From Xenoacremonium recifei (lineage: Eukaryota > Ascomycota > Sordariomycetes > Hypocreales > Nectriaceae): a DNA stretch of 64,000 bases. Within the stretch, counting starts at the first letter, position 1. Each line of letters opens with the position of its first letter. Made by a program: the position numbers and the translations under genes. The DNA lies in contig WOFQ01000047.1 of NCBI GenBank assembly GCA_012184525.1, positions 230,719 through 294,718 of the forward strand, given 5' to 3'. Shown here piece after piece: positions 11,830 through 24,349 of this stretch. The notes beneath the pieces were generated by a model, which did no database searches, was not told where the DNA came from, and worked only from the letters and a program-made list of their open reading frames with translations.

Positions 11830-11978
11830 ATGAAGACGGTTTGCTTGGGACCTCTTACACGCGCCAAACCATGAGAAGCTGCCCCCGATACTGCTCTGGA
11901 TCGAGGACTGGACGACCAAACGCCGAAACGAAGACAGGCCGCAACGATGCGTCGAGATATCAGCCATTCGAGCCTTAA
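11830..11978 (+). promoter_or_regulatory. Two upstream ORFs in the cyclin leader, one overlapping the start
   Basis: uORF1 is 11830-11874 (14 codons plus TGA). Its stop overlaps the ATG of uORF2 (ATGA at 11871-11874). uORF2 (11871-11978, 35 codons) runs past the cyclin ATG at 11947 in another frame. If the mRNA starts near the TATA-like box, both would repress or condition cyclin translation. Confidence 0.45.
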
Positions 11979-12969
11979 GGCGGCCGAAGAGGACGAGAGT
12001 GACTATCGACTAGAAGCCGGCTACTTCCCCTACCGCCCCCTCTCCAACCTGCCCACACCGCCCCCAAGCTCCCGCAACTCCTCGGCTGCCCAAAGTCCCC
12101 GGACGATGCTGGACGATGGGGAGCCATTGAAGCCCAACTTTCGAGGTACGTATTTCATGAGAGGGAATTGTCCGTTAGGGTCGCAGCTAACCCTTGCCAC
12201 AGGCCCCGCCATACACCTCGTCAACCTCATTCCGCCGTCTGCATCCTTGGCCACCCCCTCGGTCCCGCTGGTGCAGGCGATGCTCGGCCGAGCGAATCTG
12301 CCGCTCGAGACGGTGGCCCTGGCAGTCTGCATTCTCGATAGCTTGGACGCCAAGTTTGCCCGGCTCTGGCGCCTAGAGTGCCCTTTGCAGTCGGGTTACT
12401 TTCATTCGACGTCGAAGCGACACACACTGCCTGCGGCGCCGCTCCTCCACCACCAGCCGCAACAGCTCCATATCGACTCGGTCCACCCCGAACTCATCAT
12501 CCTGGCGGCTCTGGTGATTGCGGTCAAGTTCATTGAGGATCCCCAAGAGGCGACGCAGTACTACTGCAAGGTCTGGGGCCGCGGCATGTGGTCATGCGAC
12601 CAGCTCAATGTGACGGAACGCTGCATCATGGAGAAGCTGAACTACCGCATCATGCCCTTGTGCGACGAAGACTGCCTTACCGACGCCATGGTTGACATGC
12701 AGCTAGCCGGCCAGCAGCAACCCGACTGGGACATGCAGGAACCTACGCCGCCAAGGAGCACAATGGGGGACGACGACGAGGGCAACTTCATGCCCGCTCA
12801 CAGCCGGTCCAAGACGATGGGCACTGGCAGAGCCATGCTTGGACTGGGATTGACTCTGACACCCATGGACACGCCGTCGGGGGATGCCTCGCAAGCCACG
12901 ACGCCTCGTCCGGCTGGGGGCTCTGGCGTCAAAGAAGACTACTTTGGGCATGCCCAAACCTTATCATGA
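11947..12969 (+). CDS. PCL/Pas1-like cyclin-box protein
   Basis: Cyclin-fold protein that probably activates a Pho85/Cdk5-type or cell-cycle kinase. Exon 1 is 11947-12145 and exon 2 is 12203-12969; the 57-nt intron has donor GTACGT, branch GCTAACC and acceptor CACAG, giving 321 aa. The intron is a multiple of three without a stop, so unspliced mRNA would stay open (340 aa). The cyclin box spans roughly residues 70-235: MLGRANLPLETVALAVCILD, HPELIILAALVIAVKFIED, and NVTERCIMEKLNYRIMPL. N- and C-terminal tails are Pro/Ser/Thr-rich with several SP/TP sites, suited to kinase regulation. The first in-frame ATG was taken as start. Two upstream ORFs precede it. Which cyclin subfamily it belongs to cannot be fixed from sequence alone; Pas1/PCL is my best match. 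Confidence 0.75.
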   Translation: MRRDISHSSLKAAEEDESDYRLEAGYFPYRPLSNLPTPPPSSRNSSAAQSPRTMLDDGEPLKPNFRGTYFMRGNCPLGSQLTLATGPAIHLVNLIPPSASLATPSVPLVQAMLGRANLPLETVALAVCILDSLDAKFARLWRLECPLQSGYFHSTSKRHTLPAAPLLHHQPQQLHIDSVHPELIILAALVIAVKFIEDPQEATQYYCKVWGRGMWSCDQLNVTERCIMEKLNYRIMPLCDEDCLTDAMVDMQLAGQQQPDWDMQEPTPPRSTMGDDDEGNFMPAHSRSKTMGTGRAMLGLGLTLTPMDTPSGDASQATTPRPAGGSGVKEDYFGHAQTLS

Positions 12970-13523
12970 TGGGTGCGACCTGATTCAAGCGGATAGCGGC
13001 GTTGGGTTGTTTGGGCATAGCACTGGCGTTGGTGATGTTCTGGGAAGCAAAGCAACCATACCGGTCACAGTAATGGCCAACTCTTACCACCAGGGAAGGC
13101 ATCACATAGCCTACTCCAGGCTCTGAGAACCGACAGCAAGCGAGAAAGTATGCATTATCGAAGAGCGTTTATGTTGGGTTTCGTTACAGCACGGGCAACA
13201 AAGATAATGCCGAGCGTTTTGGGATCTGGGTTTTTGGATACGGACGGCATCGGCCTGGCATGGCCATTTTTCATATACCATTTAAGGTTTCGTTAATCAT
13301 GGGCGGGATACGGGTCTCGGGTTTATTTGGGTTGGTTTCCTCGCAATTGGGTTTCGGGTTGGCATGGAGACGGAGCATCAGTTGATGATACTTTTGCGAA
13401 TACCCCCGTGAAGTTGGAGTCGTTGGACAACAATGTTTAATTCTTTTGACTCCTTCCCATGCTTCTTTTCTATGGCCCACCCACAAGTCTAATGCGTAGT
13501 CAAATCAAACTCCTTCCTGAAGA
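12970..13523. other. Convergent intergenic region cyclin / pdx3
   Basis: 3' flanks of two convergent genes, AT-richer than the coding regions (13270-13500). No supported ORF or RNA gene. Confidence 0.5.
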
Positions 13524-14324
13524 TCACGGACTCAACCTCTCAATCTTCCACTCCTCGTCCTCGCTCTCCCGCGAATACACAAACCGGTCATGCAACCGAC
13601 TCTCCCTGCCCTGCCAAAACTCCACGCGGTCAGGCACAATCCGCAACCCTCCCCAGAACTCCGGCACCGGAATCCTGTCCTGGCCCTCAAACCGCTCCTC
13701 CACCTCCCTCACCCACCCCTCCAGCTTCGCCCGCCCATCATCCCCCTCCACGCTCCCATCCGGCTCCAACCTCTCACTCTGCCGACTCGCCCACGCGCCA
13801 ACCCGGCTGCCCCTCACCCTCGTATCAAAGTACTCCTGACTCTCCTCCCTCGACAGCCTCTCCACGCGGCCCTCCACATGCACCTGCCGCTGCAGCGCCT
13901 CCCAGAAGAACAACAGCGCGGCGCGCGGATTGCTCGCGATATCCGCCGCCTTCCGCGACGTGCCCAGGTTCGTGTAGATGACGAAGCCGCCCCGCGCGTC
14001 CAGCTCTTTGAGGTACACGGTGCGCGAGGAGATGCGGCCCGAGGGCAAGTGCGCGGTGGACAGCGTGCAGGCCTCCGGGTGGGCGACGCCCGAGGAGGGC
14101 GATTGCGCGGCTGTGAACCATGCGTGGAATTGCGGGATGGGCGAGCGGGCGTCGAGGTCGGTAAGGCGGAGCTTGCCTTTGGTGAATTGGGCGGCTTGGC
14201 CCGTGGTGTCGGAGCCTGCGGGCGCGACTGCGAGGAGTTGTTAATGATGCTGGATGATAGGGATAGGACTCATGGAAGACTCACAGATTAGCTTCGACGC
14301 CGCGGGGGCGGAGTGCAGGGCCAT
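13524..14324 (-). CDS. pdx3: Pyridoxamine 5'-phosphate oxidase (PNPOx)
   Basis: FMN-dependent enzyme that oxidises pyridoxine- or pyridoxamine-5'-phosphate to pyridoxal 5'-phosphate, the last step of vitamin B6 salvage. Exon 1 is 14285-14324 and exon 2 is 13524-14227, with a 57-nt intron (donor GTGAGT, acceptor CGCAG), giving 247 aa. The N-terminal part ends with FHAWFTAAQ. The FMN core follows (PSGRISSRTVYLKELD, GGFVIYTNLGTSRKAADI, ALLFFWEALQRQVHVEG). The C-terminal PNPOx signature is complete (FWGGLRIVPDRVEFWQGRESRLHDR) and ends RLSP, as the family does. The ATG at 14324 opens a short exon that continues in frame (MALHSAPAASKLI, then FAPAGSD). It should be cytosolic, as no targeting signal is evident. 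Its product is the cofactor of the PLP enzyme his5 further along, though linkage is not meaningful. Confidence 0.92.
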
Positions 14325-15095
14325 GTTTGCGGTTGATGTGAATGCGCGTGTAGAGGGTAGACGCATTGAGCGATTGCGGTGTCAATGGGTGAGTTGTGGA
14401 AGAGCGATGTTGTGTCGGGGAGATCGAGGCATCATCGGTTTGGGACAGTGGTGGTGGTGGGGTGATGAATGATGACTCTTTCCGTCTGGACCCTGACGGG
14501 CTTCCATGCCATGCCATGGGTGGGGCGTCATGGCATCCGTCACCCGACCCGGCCTCATGGATCATGTCACCTGGAATTCTATCGACTTCGCTCATAGAGA
14601 CTAAACAAATGATATAAATAGATTCACATACACACAAATAACACATACACACACATACACATACATACACACATCTATTATACATTAAACATATACATAC
14701 ATCATACATACATAACGTATACGCACGCACGCCATACACAACGTATGGGCGCCCACGCATACGACAGACGGGTGACCGTCTACTTAGGATATCATATCTA
14801 TCATCATGACGTGACGTCGTGCAACGGGTTCTGGGCCTGATCCTCTTGGTAAATCTGCTTGCTAAAGCACCCAATTCTAGTCCGTGTCGTAACTGCAAAG
14901 CAAAGCAAACCATCCAGCATAAAATCCAACACAAAGGAAACAGTACATATAGGGAAACACATGTCTCTCTACACATAAGCCCCTTTCTATCCCCCAAGAA
15001 TAGATGTAAAAAACTTTTCAATCCTCCTCTTCTTCCGTCGTCCGTTCTCCTTGTTACCACCGCAATTCAACCCCTTTGGGCCTCTGGCTACCTCT
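14325..15095. other. pdx3 promoter region and pyrABCN 3' flank
   Basis: Contains the pdx3 promoter or leader, a CA/TA-rich microsatellite (14622-14745) and a TGACGTGACGTC palindrome-like site near 14806 that resembles a CRE/bZIP site. A long minus-strand ORF (14281-15060) over this region is low-complexity, encoded by the repeat, and is not a gene. Confidence 0.5.
14622..14745. repeat. ACATAC/CACATA microsatellite
   Basis: Imperfect repeats of ACACATAC, CATACATA and CACACA, continuing with ACGTATACGCACGCACGCC. A degenerate simple repeat. Confidence 0.85.
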
Positions 15096-18000
15096 TCAAG
15101 AGTCAGCCATGACGAGCGCCAACAGAGCCATGCGGCAGTACAAGCCATATCGCATCTGCGACCAGTTAGCAAAACAAAACACTCAACATCGCCCATCCCT
15201 CAGGACCCAAACTCACCTGTCGGAAATACGCCGCCCGCTGGTCAAAGTCCACCTCCTCCGCAATCTCCTCGTTCCGCGGGAGGGGATGCATCACCACCAT
15301 CGAGCTCTTGGCGTGCTTCAGCGAGGCATTGTCCACGCGGTACGAGTTCTTGACCCTCTCGTACTCAGCCTCGCTGGGGAACCGCTCCTTTTGCACACGC
15401 GTGCAGTACAGGACATCACTACGCGCCATAATCTCAGGCGTGAGCGTCTCCGACTCGCACAGCAGCTGGCCCGACGCCACAAGCTGCTCCCGGACCTTGG
15501 GGGGAAGCGCCAGGGCCTTGGGCGCAACAAGTTGCACCTGCACCTGGTAGTGTCGGAGTAGGTACACCAGGGAGTGCACCGGTCGTCCGTACAAGAGGTC
15601 GCCCAGGAACGTGATCGTAAGTCCCTGCACCGTACCCAGCTCCTCTCGGATCGTGAAGAGATCCAGGAACGCCTGAGTTGGGTGCTCCTTGCTGCCGTTA
15701 CCGCCGTTGATCACCGGCACGGGGCTGTACTTCTCTGCAGTGTCCACGCTGGTCTCGTCGGGGTGTCGGAGAACAACTGCGTCACCGTAGCAAGCCAGCG
15801 TTCGGAGCGTATCCTGGAGCGTCTCGCCCTTTTGGACTGACGAGTGGGACGTCGAGATCGGGATGGTCCTACCACCCAGTCGCTGCATCGCCGCGTCAAA
15901 TGAGGCCGAAGTTCGTGTCGACGGCTCATAGAAGAGCGTCGCCAGCACCCGACCGCGGAGGATGTTGAGCACACCCTCGCGCTGGACGCCGAGGCGCATC
16001 TCCTGCGCTACCGTGAACAGGAGATGCAGGTCCGCTCGGCTGTAAGACTTGACCGACAGCACGTGTGTGTTCTTGAAAGAAGACGGCTGCGCCAACAGCT
16101 GCTGAAGAGACGAGCTGACCAGCGGCTGCAGCTGCAGTCCCAGCCCAAAGTCCTCAACGCCACCGACGGCCTTGCTGGGCGAGGTCACTGTCGCAGCAGA
16201 TCCAGTCACATCGGCTCCTCGGAGTCGGTTCAGGGGCTGGAAGCCTCCCAGCATTGACATTCGTCGAGCCCGGGGTGACTCGGTCGTCTGAGCAATTGAT
16301 GCCACAGTGGGCTTGGTAGGAGGCGACATGGGGGGCACATAGTGCGAAGACATGTCCTTGCCCAGGGGAGAGACGGGCAGGATCTCGCCATCCAGGCACA
16401 CAGTCGTGTTCTGGAAGCTGACACGCTGAACCGACGCTCGCATGCGGCGGCCCTCGAACGGCGACCAGAAAGAGCCCTTGGCAACCGTGTAGGGTCGGTC
16501 AATCTCCACCTCGATGGTGGTGCCAACCTGATCATGGAGCTCGAAGATCTCCATGGGGTTGGTGTACAGACGTTTCTCGATATCGTCAACCGTGAGCTTT
16601 CCTTCGGCAACCGAGGTCAGCAGGAGCGGCAGAGCATCCGCGATGCCCATCGACGGGTCGCCCTTGTGTCCCAGGGACGTGGCGAGCTGGTACGGCAGGC
16701 TACCGATAGAGAAGACATCAATGGTGCTCATGTGCTCCCACAGCGCCGCTTGGTCAGCCGCCGTAGGGAGCCGGTCGCAGTCAGGGAAGTCCTGCTGCGA
16801 GAGGTAGAGCGAGTAGATGCAAACGTCGCAAGTAACCTGCAGTCCCTTCTGCTTGCTGAGGGCGATCAGCTTGATGTCGTCCTTGTTGGTCACAGACGTG
16901 ACGTGGATCCGACGGTTGTGGAGGCTGGCCAGCAGAAGAATGGAGGCCAGGTCCGTCTGCTTGGCGTCGGTAACGATGGGCTTGTAGGTCGGCCAGGCAT
17001 CGAAGTGCGCCGTCACAGCCGCCACCTTGCTGATGTTGCCGGAGAGATGGTTAAAGGGGATGAAAAGAGATCCCACCTCGCCCGTGACGTGGCTGATCTG
17101 GTCCGCGTTCTCAGATGTAGCCGAGACCGAGAAGTTGTAGTCACAGTAACCACCACGCTTGGCATTCTGCTGAGCGGCACTAAGGGTGATGGCATCGGTG
17201 ATCGATCCGTCCAAGCCAAGGGGCATCACACGAATCATGCTGAAACCAGCCGTGATGGACGCCTTGGTGACCGTCTGCAAGTCGTGGCTGCCAGCGGAGA
17301 CGATACCAGGAACGAAAGCCGCAATGTTAATCAGACCCGGCAGGTTGATGGTGCGGTGGCTGGTCTGGTAATCGCGCTGGGACACCTCAAGCACGAAGTG
17401 TCGGGCAATCGCCTCGACGAGAATCTTGGCGTTCTTGACGTTGGTGACAAGAGGGATCTGGTAGTCGACGGCCATTCGTCGAGTCTGGTAACCCTTGCTC
17501 ATGTAGTTGGCAGGGCGGCGGTACTTGTTATTGGATGGCAGGTTGATGTACAAGTCGATCATGTTCTTCGCCAAGTGCTGGGTCAGGGAGAACTCAGACT
17601 TGGTGTCCTCTTCATTTCCAAGGACTTCGAGGTACTGAACCTGCACGCCGTGCTCCTGCAAGAAGTCGGCCGTTCCAGAAGTAGCGAAGAGCTTGTAGCC
17701 AATGCGCTCGAGCTTCTGGACCGATGGCAACATCTCCTTCTTGTCCTTGTACGAACCGATGGACAGGAGAATGTTCTTCTTGGGAATCTTGAACCCAGTC
17801 GACATGAGCGCCTTGAGGTAGGCCTCGGCCTTGTCGACACCGAAACAAGCCACTTCACCAGTGGAGGCCATCTCGACACCCAGAACAGGGTCAGCTCCCG
17901 AAAGACGAGAGAAACTGAACTGAGGCACCTTGACACCGACGCAGTCAGGGGCCAGGTCCGTGGGAGGGTACTCCTGGAAAGGCTGGCCCATAATGGCCTT

Positions 18001-21000
18001 GGTGGCCATCTCAATCAGATCAACACCCATGACCTTGGAGACAAAGGGGAACGATCGAGAGGCTCGGACGTTACATTCAATGACCTTGATGTCGTTGTCC
18101 TTGGCGATGAACTGGATGTTGAAGGGACCAGTGACGTTGAGGGCGGCACCAATCTTGCGCGTCGCCTCCTCAATTCGCTGGATCGTGGTGCGCTCCAGAT
18201 CCTGGGGAGGCAGGATGAGGGTAGCATCACCCGAGTGCACACCAGCGTTCTCGACGTGCTCCGAGATGAAGTGGCCCACGAGAGCACCGTCCTTGGCGAC
18301 AGCGTCCATCTCAATCTCCTTGGCATTCTCAATGTACTTGGTGATGACCACAGGATGCTCGCGCGAGACTTCGGCGGCCTGGGCAAGGTACGACTCAAGA
18401 TCCTTCTCCGAGTAGACCGTGTTCATGGCAGCGCCAGACAGGACGTATGAGGGTCGGACCAGCACGGGATAAGAGACCTTGTCGCAGAAAGTCTTGGCCT
18501 CCTCGAAGCTAGTAAGCTCCTTCCAGGTAGGCTGGTCGACATCGATTCTGTCCAGCATACGCGAGAACTTGTATCGGTTCTCAGCGTTGTCAATCATCTC
18601 AGGAGAAGTACCCAAGACCTTGACGCCTGCGCGGTGCAGGGGAAGGGCGATGTTGTTGGGCGTCTGGCCACCCATAGCACCCAGAACACCGATCGAGTTC
18701 TCCAGCTGGTAGATGTCGAGCACCGTCTCCAGGTTGATGTTCTCAAAGTACAGCTTATCGGCTTCATCGTAATCGGTACTTACGGTCTCCGGGTTATAAT
18801 TGACCATGATCGTCTTGAAGCCGGTGGCTCGGAGGGTGCGGATGGCGCGGACAGAGCACCAGTCGAACTCGACCGAGGATCCGATGCGGTACACACCGGA
18901 GCCCAACACCATCACGCCGTGATCCTCAAAGGCAACATCGTGCTCAGAGGCATTGTAGGTCATGTAGAGGTAGTTGGTGAAGGCGGGGAACTCAGCAGCG
19001 ACGGTGTCGATCTGCTTCACGTAGGGCTGGATGCCAGCGTCGAGTCGCATTCTGCGCACAGCGATTTCGTTGGAGCTCCAGAACTTGGCGAGCTGACGGT
19101 CGCAGAAACCCAGACGCTTGGCCTGCAACAGGATCGATGGGCTCTTAGCAATGTCAGAGGTGGTGTAGTTGGTCATCTTCTTCGCGAAGTCGCTGAGGCC
19201 CTTTAGTTTTCGCAGGAACCACTTGTCAATCTTGGTAAGCTCCCAGATCTTGTCGACAGTGTAGCCTTCATGCATGGCGTTGGCGATGGCGAAGAGTCGC
19301 TGGTCAGAGGGGGTCTGAAGCTCATCGTCGATGCTCATCAGAGCCTTGGTCTCGCCAAATCCAAGGTTATGGAAGTCAATGGCACGGATGGCTTTCTGGA
19401 TGGCCTCCTCGAATGACCGACCGATGCTCATGACCTCACCCACACTCTTCATAGAGGAACCGAGCTGGGTAGACACGCGGGTAAACTTCTTGAGATCCCA
19501 GCGAGGCATCTTGACGACAACGTAATCGAGCGAGGGCTCGAAGCACGCGCAAGTGACCTTGGTAACGGAGTTAGAGATCTCCTTGAGAGGGATACCGAGA
19601 CCAAGCTTGGCGGCAATGAAGGCAAGGGGGTAACCGGTAGCCTTAGAGGCGAGCGCCGAAGATCGAGACAATCGGGCGTTGACCTCGATAATGCAGTACT
19701 CCCTGGAGAAAGGGTTCAGGGCATACTGAATGTTGCATTCACCCACTACACCCAGGTGCCTGATGACGTTGACTGCAGTAGTTCGCAGCATGTTGTAGTC
19801 TTCGTCAGAGAGAGTCTGCGAGGGGGCGACGACGATGGAGTCTCCGGTATGGATACCGAGAGGGTCAAAGTTCTCCATGTTACAGACCGTGATGCAGTTA
19901 TCTTGAGCATCTCGCACAACCTCGTACTCGATCTCCTTCCATCCCTTCATGGATCGCTCGATGAGAACTTGAGGGCTGGCAGCAAAGGCTTTGTTGCAGA
20001 GGTCCATCAACTCCTTCTCATTGTAGGCGAAGCCACTGCCGAGACCGCCCAGGGCATAGGCAGCACGAACGATGACGGGGAAACCGATGTCCTTGACAAC
20101 GTGCATGGCCTCATCGATGTTGTTGGCAGAGGCGGACTTGGCACACTTCTCGCCGATGGAGTCCATGCTTCGGGCGAAGAGCTCTCGGTCCTCGGTTGTG
20201 ATAATGGTGTCGATGGGCGTTCCCAAGACCTTGACACCGAGTTCCTCAAATTCATCCTTGAGTTGGATACCGACTTGGAGGGCAGTCTGACCACCGAAAG
20301 TAACGTAGATAGCGTCCGGGCGCTCATATTGGATGACCTTGCGAACAAAGTCGGCGTTGACAGGCAGGAAGTAGACTTTGTCAGCCAGGCCCTTGGAGGT
20401 CTGGATAGTAGCAATGTTCGGGTTGATGAGGACGGTATAGATACCCTCCTCCTTCAACGCCTTGATGGCCTGACTACCGGAGTAATCAAACTCACCAGCC
20501 TGACCAATGCTGAGACCACCGCTGCCAAGGACAAGCACCTTTCGAACAGAAACCCGCGGATGAAGTCGGTTGTTCTCCTCCACGGTGCCACCGGGGAAGC
20601 TCACAGGGGCCTGGAGCAACGCAGGGTTCTCAGCGCAGTTGGCCATAGTGTCAATGAAGACGTCGAAGAGGAACTCGGTGTCGCGGGGACCTGGGGTGCT
20701 CTCAGGATGGAACTGCACACTGAAGTAGGGCTTCTCGGCATGCATGATACCTTCGTTGCTACCATCGTTGGCATTGACGAAGAGCTCCTTCCAGCCATTG
20801 GTGAGGCTAGCAGCATCCACGGCGAAACCGTGGTTCTGGGAGGTAATGTGGCACTTTCCAGTGACCATGCTAGTGCAAGGGATGTTGTGACCTCGGTTTC
20901 CGAACTTCATCTTGGTCGTCTTGGCGCCCGAGGCTCGGGCCAGCAGCTGATGGCCCAAGCAGATACCGAAGACCGGGACCTTGTTCTTCTCCACGACGGC

Positions 21001-21928
21001 GGCGATGTTCTTGACGGTTTGTTCGAGGACGGCAGGGTCACCAGGTCCGTTGGACAGGAAGAGACCATCGTAATCAGTCTCGGAGACTAGGTCATAGTCC
21101 CAGGGGCAGACGAGGACCTCGACGCCGCGCTTGAGGAAGCATCTCAGTTGATTGAACTTCATGCCCACGTCGAGACACAGAACACGAATGGTTCGTCCTG
21201 AGGGATGCTTTCGTGCAACAGACGCAGGGGGCTTGTACAGTTTGGGGGCCTTGATAGACACTGGAACACGATGAGCATGCCTTCAGGATTGCGATTTCGG
21301 TAAACTCACCCTCTGCCACCAGATTCTTCTCATTCGGGTTCACCCAGTCAATCTTCTCGAAGTTGTCGAGAGGAGTGTAGCCAAGAGGGGCATCCGCATG
21401 ACCGTTGGTGAGGCCATTGGCCAGACCGCGAGTCTCGAGGCGCATCTTGCCCAGCATGCTACCCTTCTCACGGATCTTCTTGGTCAGGGCGCGAGTATCG
21501 ACGCCATACATGGCGGGAACGCCCTGCTCCTTGAGCCAGGTGCCCAGGGACGAGGTGGCGAGGAAGTGGGAAAAGTCCTCGCCGCAGTACGAGGCTGTGA
21601 CCAAACCGGCAATGTGAATCTGGTTGGACTCAAAGTGCGCGGGCAGGTCGCCCAACAGCTCGTCCATGGTCTCGCGCGAGGGCACACCATAGTTGCCGAC
21701 CAGAGGAAACGTGATGACGAGGATCTGGCCGCGGTATGAAGGGTCTGTCACCGACTCGGGATACCCCACCATGCCCGTCTGGAAGACCAGCTCTCCAGCA
21801 ATGCTCTTCTGGGCACCAAAGCTGTAGCCCTGGTAGGTCGAGCCATCCTCGAGCTCCAAGCAGACGAGGCCATCGTCGTCGGAGCCCACGAGGCGAGCCG
21901 ACGCGGGAACCCGCGGCTGGAGCGCCAT
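15096..21928 (-). CDS. pyrABCN: Multifunctional CPSase-ATCase (glutamine-dependent carbamoyl-phosphate synthase / aspartate transcarbamylase)
   Basis: First two steps of de novo pyrimidine synthesis in one 2240-aa chain (yeast URA2, Neurospora pyr-3). Three exons: 21310-21928, 15217-21260 and 15096-15155; the introns are 49 and 61 nt with GTGAGT donors. Order: small CPSase subunit with glutaminase Cys near residue 307 (VFGICLGHQ); two ATP-grasp CPSase halves ([20 protein letters not shown] and the later [20 protein letters not shown]); a dihydroorotase-like segment ([13 protein letters not shown]) without the HxH metal motif, hence inactive as in other fungi; a Ser/Pro linker; then ATCase ([32 protein letters not shown]). 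The last exon encodes only [19 protein letters not shown], restoring the conserved ATCase C-terminus that read-through of the intron would lose. In homologues UTP feedback acts on the CPSase part. The long plus-strand ORFs over this gene are shadows. Confidence 0.97.
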
Positions 21929-23411
21929 TGTTGTGATTGGAATCTGCGCCGAGTGAACGCGAACGCGGGGCAGAAAAGCTCAGCAGAGGGATAAGAGGCG
22001 GCGGTTGCGAGCGACAGCTGGCAAGACAACTCGTTCTCAGAGCTCCCTTGGGCAGGTCAGAAGCTACCGTTACCTCGCGAACATCTGCCTCGACAGCAAC
22101 TGGGGAGGGAGGAGAGCAATGGGAGAGAGGGAGAGGATTTGGGAGAGGAGAGGAGGAAAGAGAAGGGCCGGTCGCTGACGGATGCGGCCCTTGACTTTTT
22201 TTTTTTCCTGCCCTCTGGCCTCGCAGTTGTCATTACTCGGCACTGTCGCTACGGGGGGGGCAACGGTGTGACGCCATTGGCCAATGGCTACGTAGCTCCC
22301 CACGCCGGGGGCACTCGAGAGGGGCTGCAGAGGGGCCTTGGAGGGGCTGCGGCGATGCTCCAGCGCCGGCTAGGCGGGTTTTCAGTGGTCAGCAGCGCCC
22401 GGCCGATCCCTTCAGGGGACGCTGCAGCGGCACTAATGCGCCCCGCCAGCCTGGCCGAACCTCTCCTCAGCCTTGATCTGCCTTGATTCCGCTGAGATTG
22501 GGGGCAGATTGGCGGTCAGGGCAGGCAAAATGCACGCAGGCACCGCAGGGGCGGCGTCAAGTCCATTGGCGGAGTCCAGAAAAAAAAGTCTTTTCGAGCG
22601 CCTCTCCACGCTGAAGCCTCCATCGATGGACGCCGCCGCACGCTAATCCGGCAATCGTCACAGATAGTGAGGACTACGTTGATGTGCACTGTACTTCAGC
22701 GTTTAGCACACATAGCAAGAGCTGTAAGCAAGGCCTGTACATATTTTTATGCACCCGGCGTCCATTAGTGCCTCCAGATATTGTAGAATCTTGCCGGAAA
22801 GTACTGTATCCGCGGGGATTTTCATCCATAGCCCCCAACCAAGATCCATTCCTCATCTCTTACTTGTACACCTGGAATGGCTTCAACGTTGCCTACCTAG
22901 GCAGATACTCCGTTCATGAATACCCGTCAGTGCCCGGAAAGCACTAGGCTGTCGACGGCCCTTTTTTTTTCGTCTTTATCCGTAATCCCAAGTCCAGAGC
23001 CCGCTGACGGGGTAAGATGCCACACCGACTACAAAAAGGTTGGTGTGAATGGCGTGTGCCAATCTTACCTCATCGTCAGACTATTACCCTCACCTCAAAG
23101 CCTCGATACTTTCGTAAATGTATATAATACATCAATGAGTCTTCTGAATTGTTAAGTTTTATTTAGTCATGATTCCCGCCCAAAACGCCCTTTCACCCAA
23201 TCACAACACCAGCCTCAGATGCCGTAGCGATGTCACCACGCCCAAGTGCCATCCATACCACCCTCCCCAAAGTCCATCTCTTGAAGTACTTACATACAAT
23301 GGTTAAATAGCACAGCTCTATCCGCACTTCGCTTCTCTCAAAAATGTCAAAGAGGTACCCAGTTCCAATACCGAAATCGCCGATATCCCTTTCTTTCGTT
23401 TCATCCAAGTC
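21929..23411. other. Divergence-free intergenic region: pyrABCN promoter and 3' flank of SS18-like gene
   Basis: pyrABCN leader and promoter (GA-rich 22080-22170 on plus, a T run at 22196-22207, a G run at 22253-22260), then AT-richer DNA to 23411. No ORF with coding character. Confidence 0.5.
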
Positions 23412-24318
23412 TTATTGAGTTGGAGGAGCAGCCATATTGGTCATCTGAGGTGTCCTCTGGGTCGGACTCGCCTGGCTGGCTCCTGGCTTCTGTCCCTGAG
23501 TCCCTGCTTGCCCCGGGACGCGATAGGCAGGTTCCCTCTTAGGGTCAAAGCCTGGGAACACGCCCTGTAACCGCAGATACAAGTCCTTGATGCTCTTGTC
23601 TCTCTCTTCTCTGTCCGCAATAGGGTCGATCTTGCTGTCAGGGCCTTCGGGGCCTAAGGGTGGCGTGCGAAACTTGATCTTCAGGTTGAGAGGAGGCGCG
23701 TTGAGATATGCCGGGCACGGCGGCACCTTGACCTCCGGTTTTCGGTCCGCAAGGGCTGCCATATAAGACAAATTGGCTTGAAGCCGTCGCATACACCTAA
23801 GCATCACCTATTAGCGGCAGTCACACATCAGGGTCTTGGGTCAACGCACTGTAAATAGTCCTGTTGCAATGAAGTACTCTCCTCCTCTTTGGCCTTCTTG
23901 GTCCCCGGATCAGTCTCTGCAGCAGCAATCTCCTTCTTAAGTTCTTGCTGTGTGGCCTGTATCTGGATGGACTCGTATAATAGCTCGTGGTTGATGTCGA
24001 GGAGTAACGCAAAGCGTTCCTTATCCTTTGACTCTGCTCCCGGACTCAAAGGTGTACCTGCAGCCACAGTCCCGTTCGTTGTGTTGCCTTGGTTCGAGGC
24101 AGATGTTGGCGTTTGGGGGTTTGACTGCGTTGGCTGTGTTGGAGGCGGCTGTTGCTGTTGTTGACTCGTCGGGGTTTGCCCTTGCGAGGGAGGTTGCGGT
24201 GTTGGGAATTGCTGCGAGGAGAGGGCATTGTTGGGAGTCCCTTGGATGGCGCTGGGAGGTCGTTGAGGAGTGCCAACCTGGCTCATTGTGACGGGTGTCG
24301 GTGCTTGTTGCGGCGGTG

Positions 24319-24349
<31 letters not shown>

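Noticed and set aside
14281..15060. 259-codon minus-strand ORF with CVCVCMCYLCVC-like stretch
   Set aside because: Reads through the CA/TA microsatellite and into pdx3 exon 1; low-complexity artefact, not a Cys-rich protein.
16342..18450. 702-codon plus-strand ORF over pyrABCN
   Set aside because: Antisense shadow of a highly conserved gene; its translation is Arg/Val/Asp/His-biased with no motif and ends where minus-strand codon use changes.
19756..21090. 444-codon plus-strand ORF over pyrABCN
   Set aside because: Same antisense effect; no signal or domain, and fully explained by the opposite strand.
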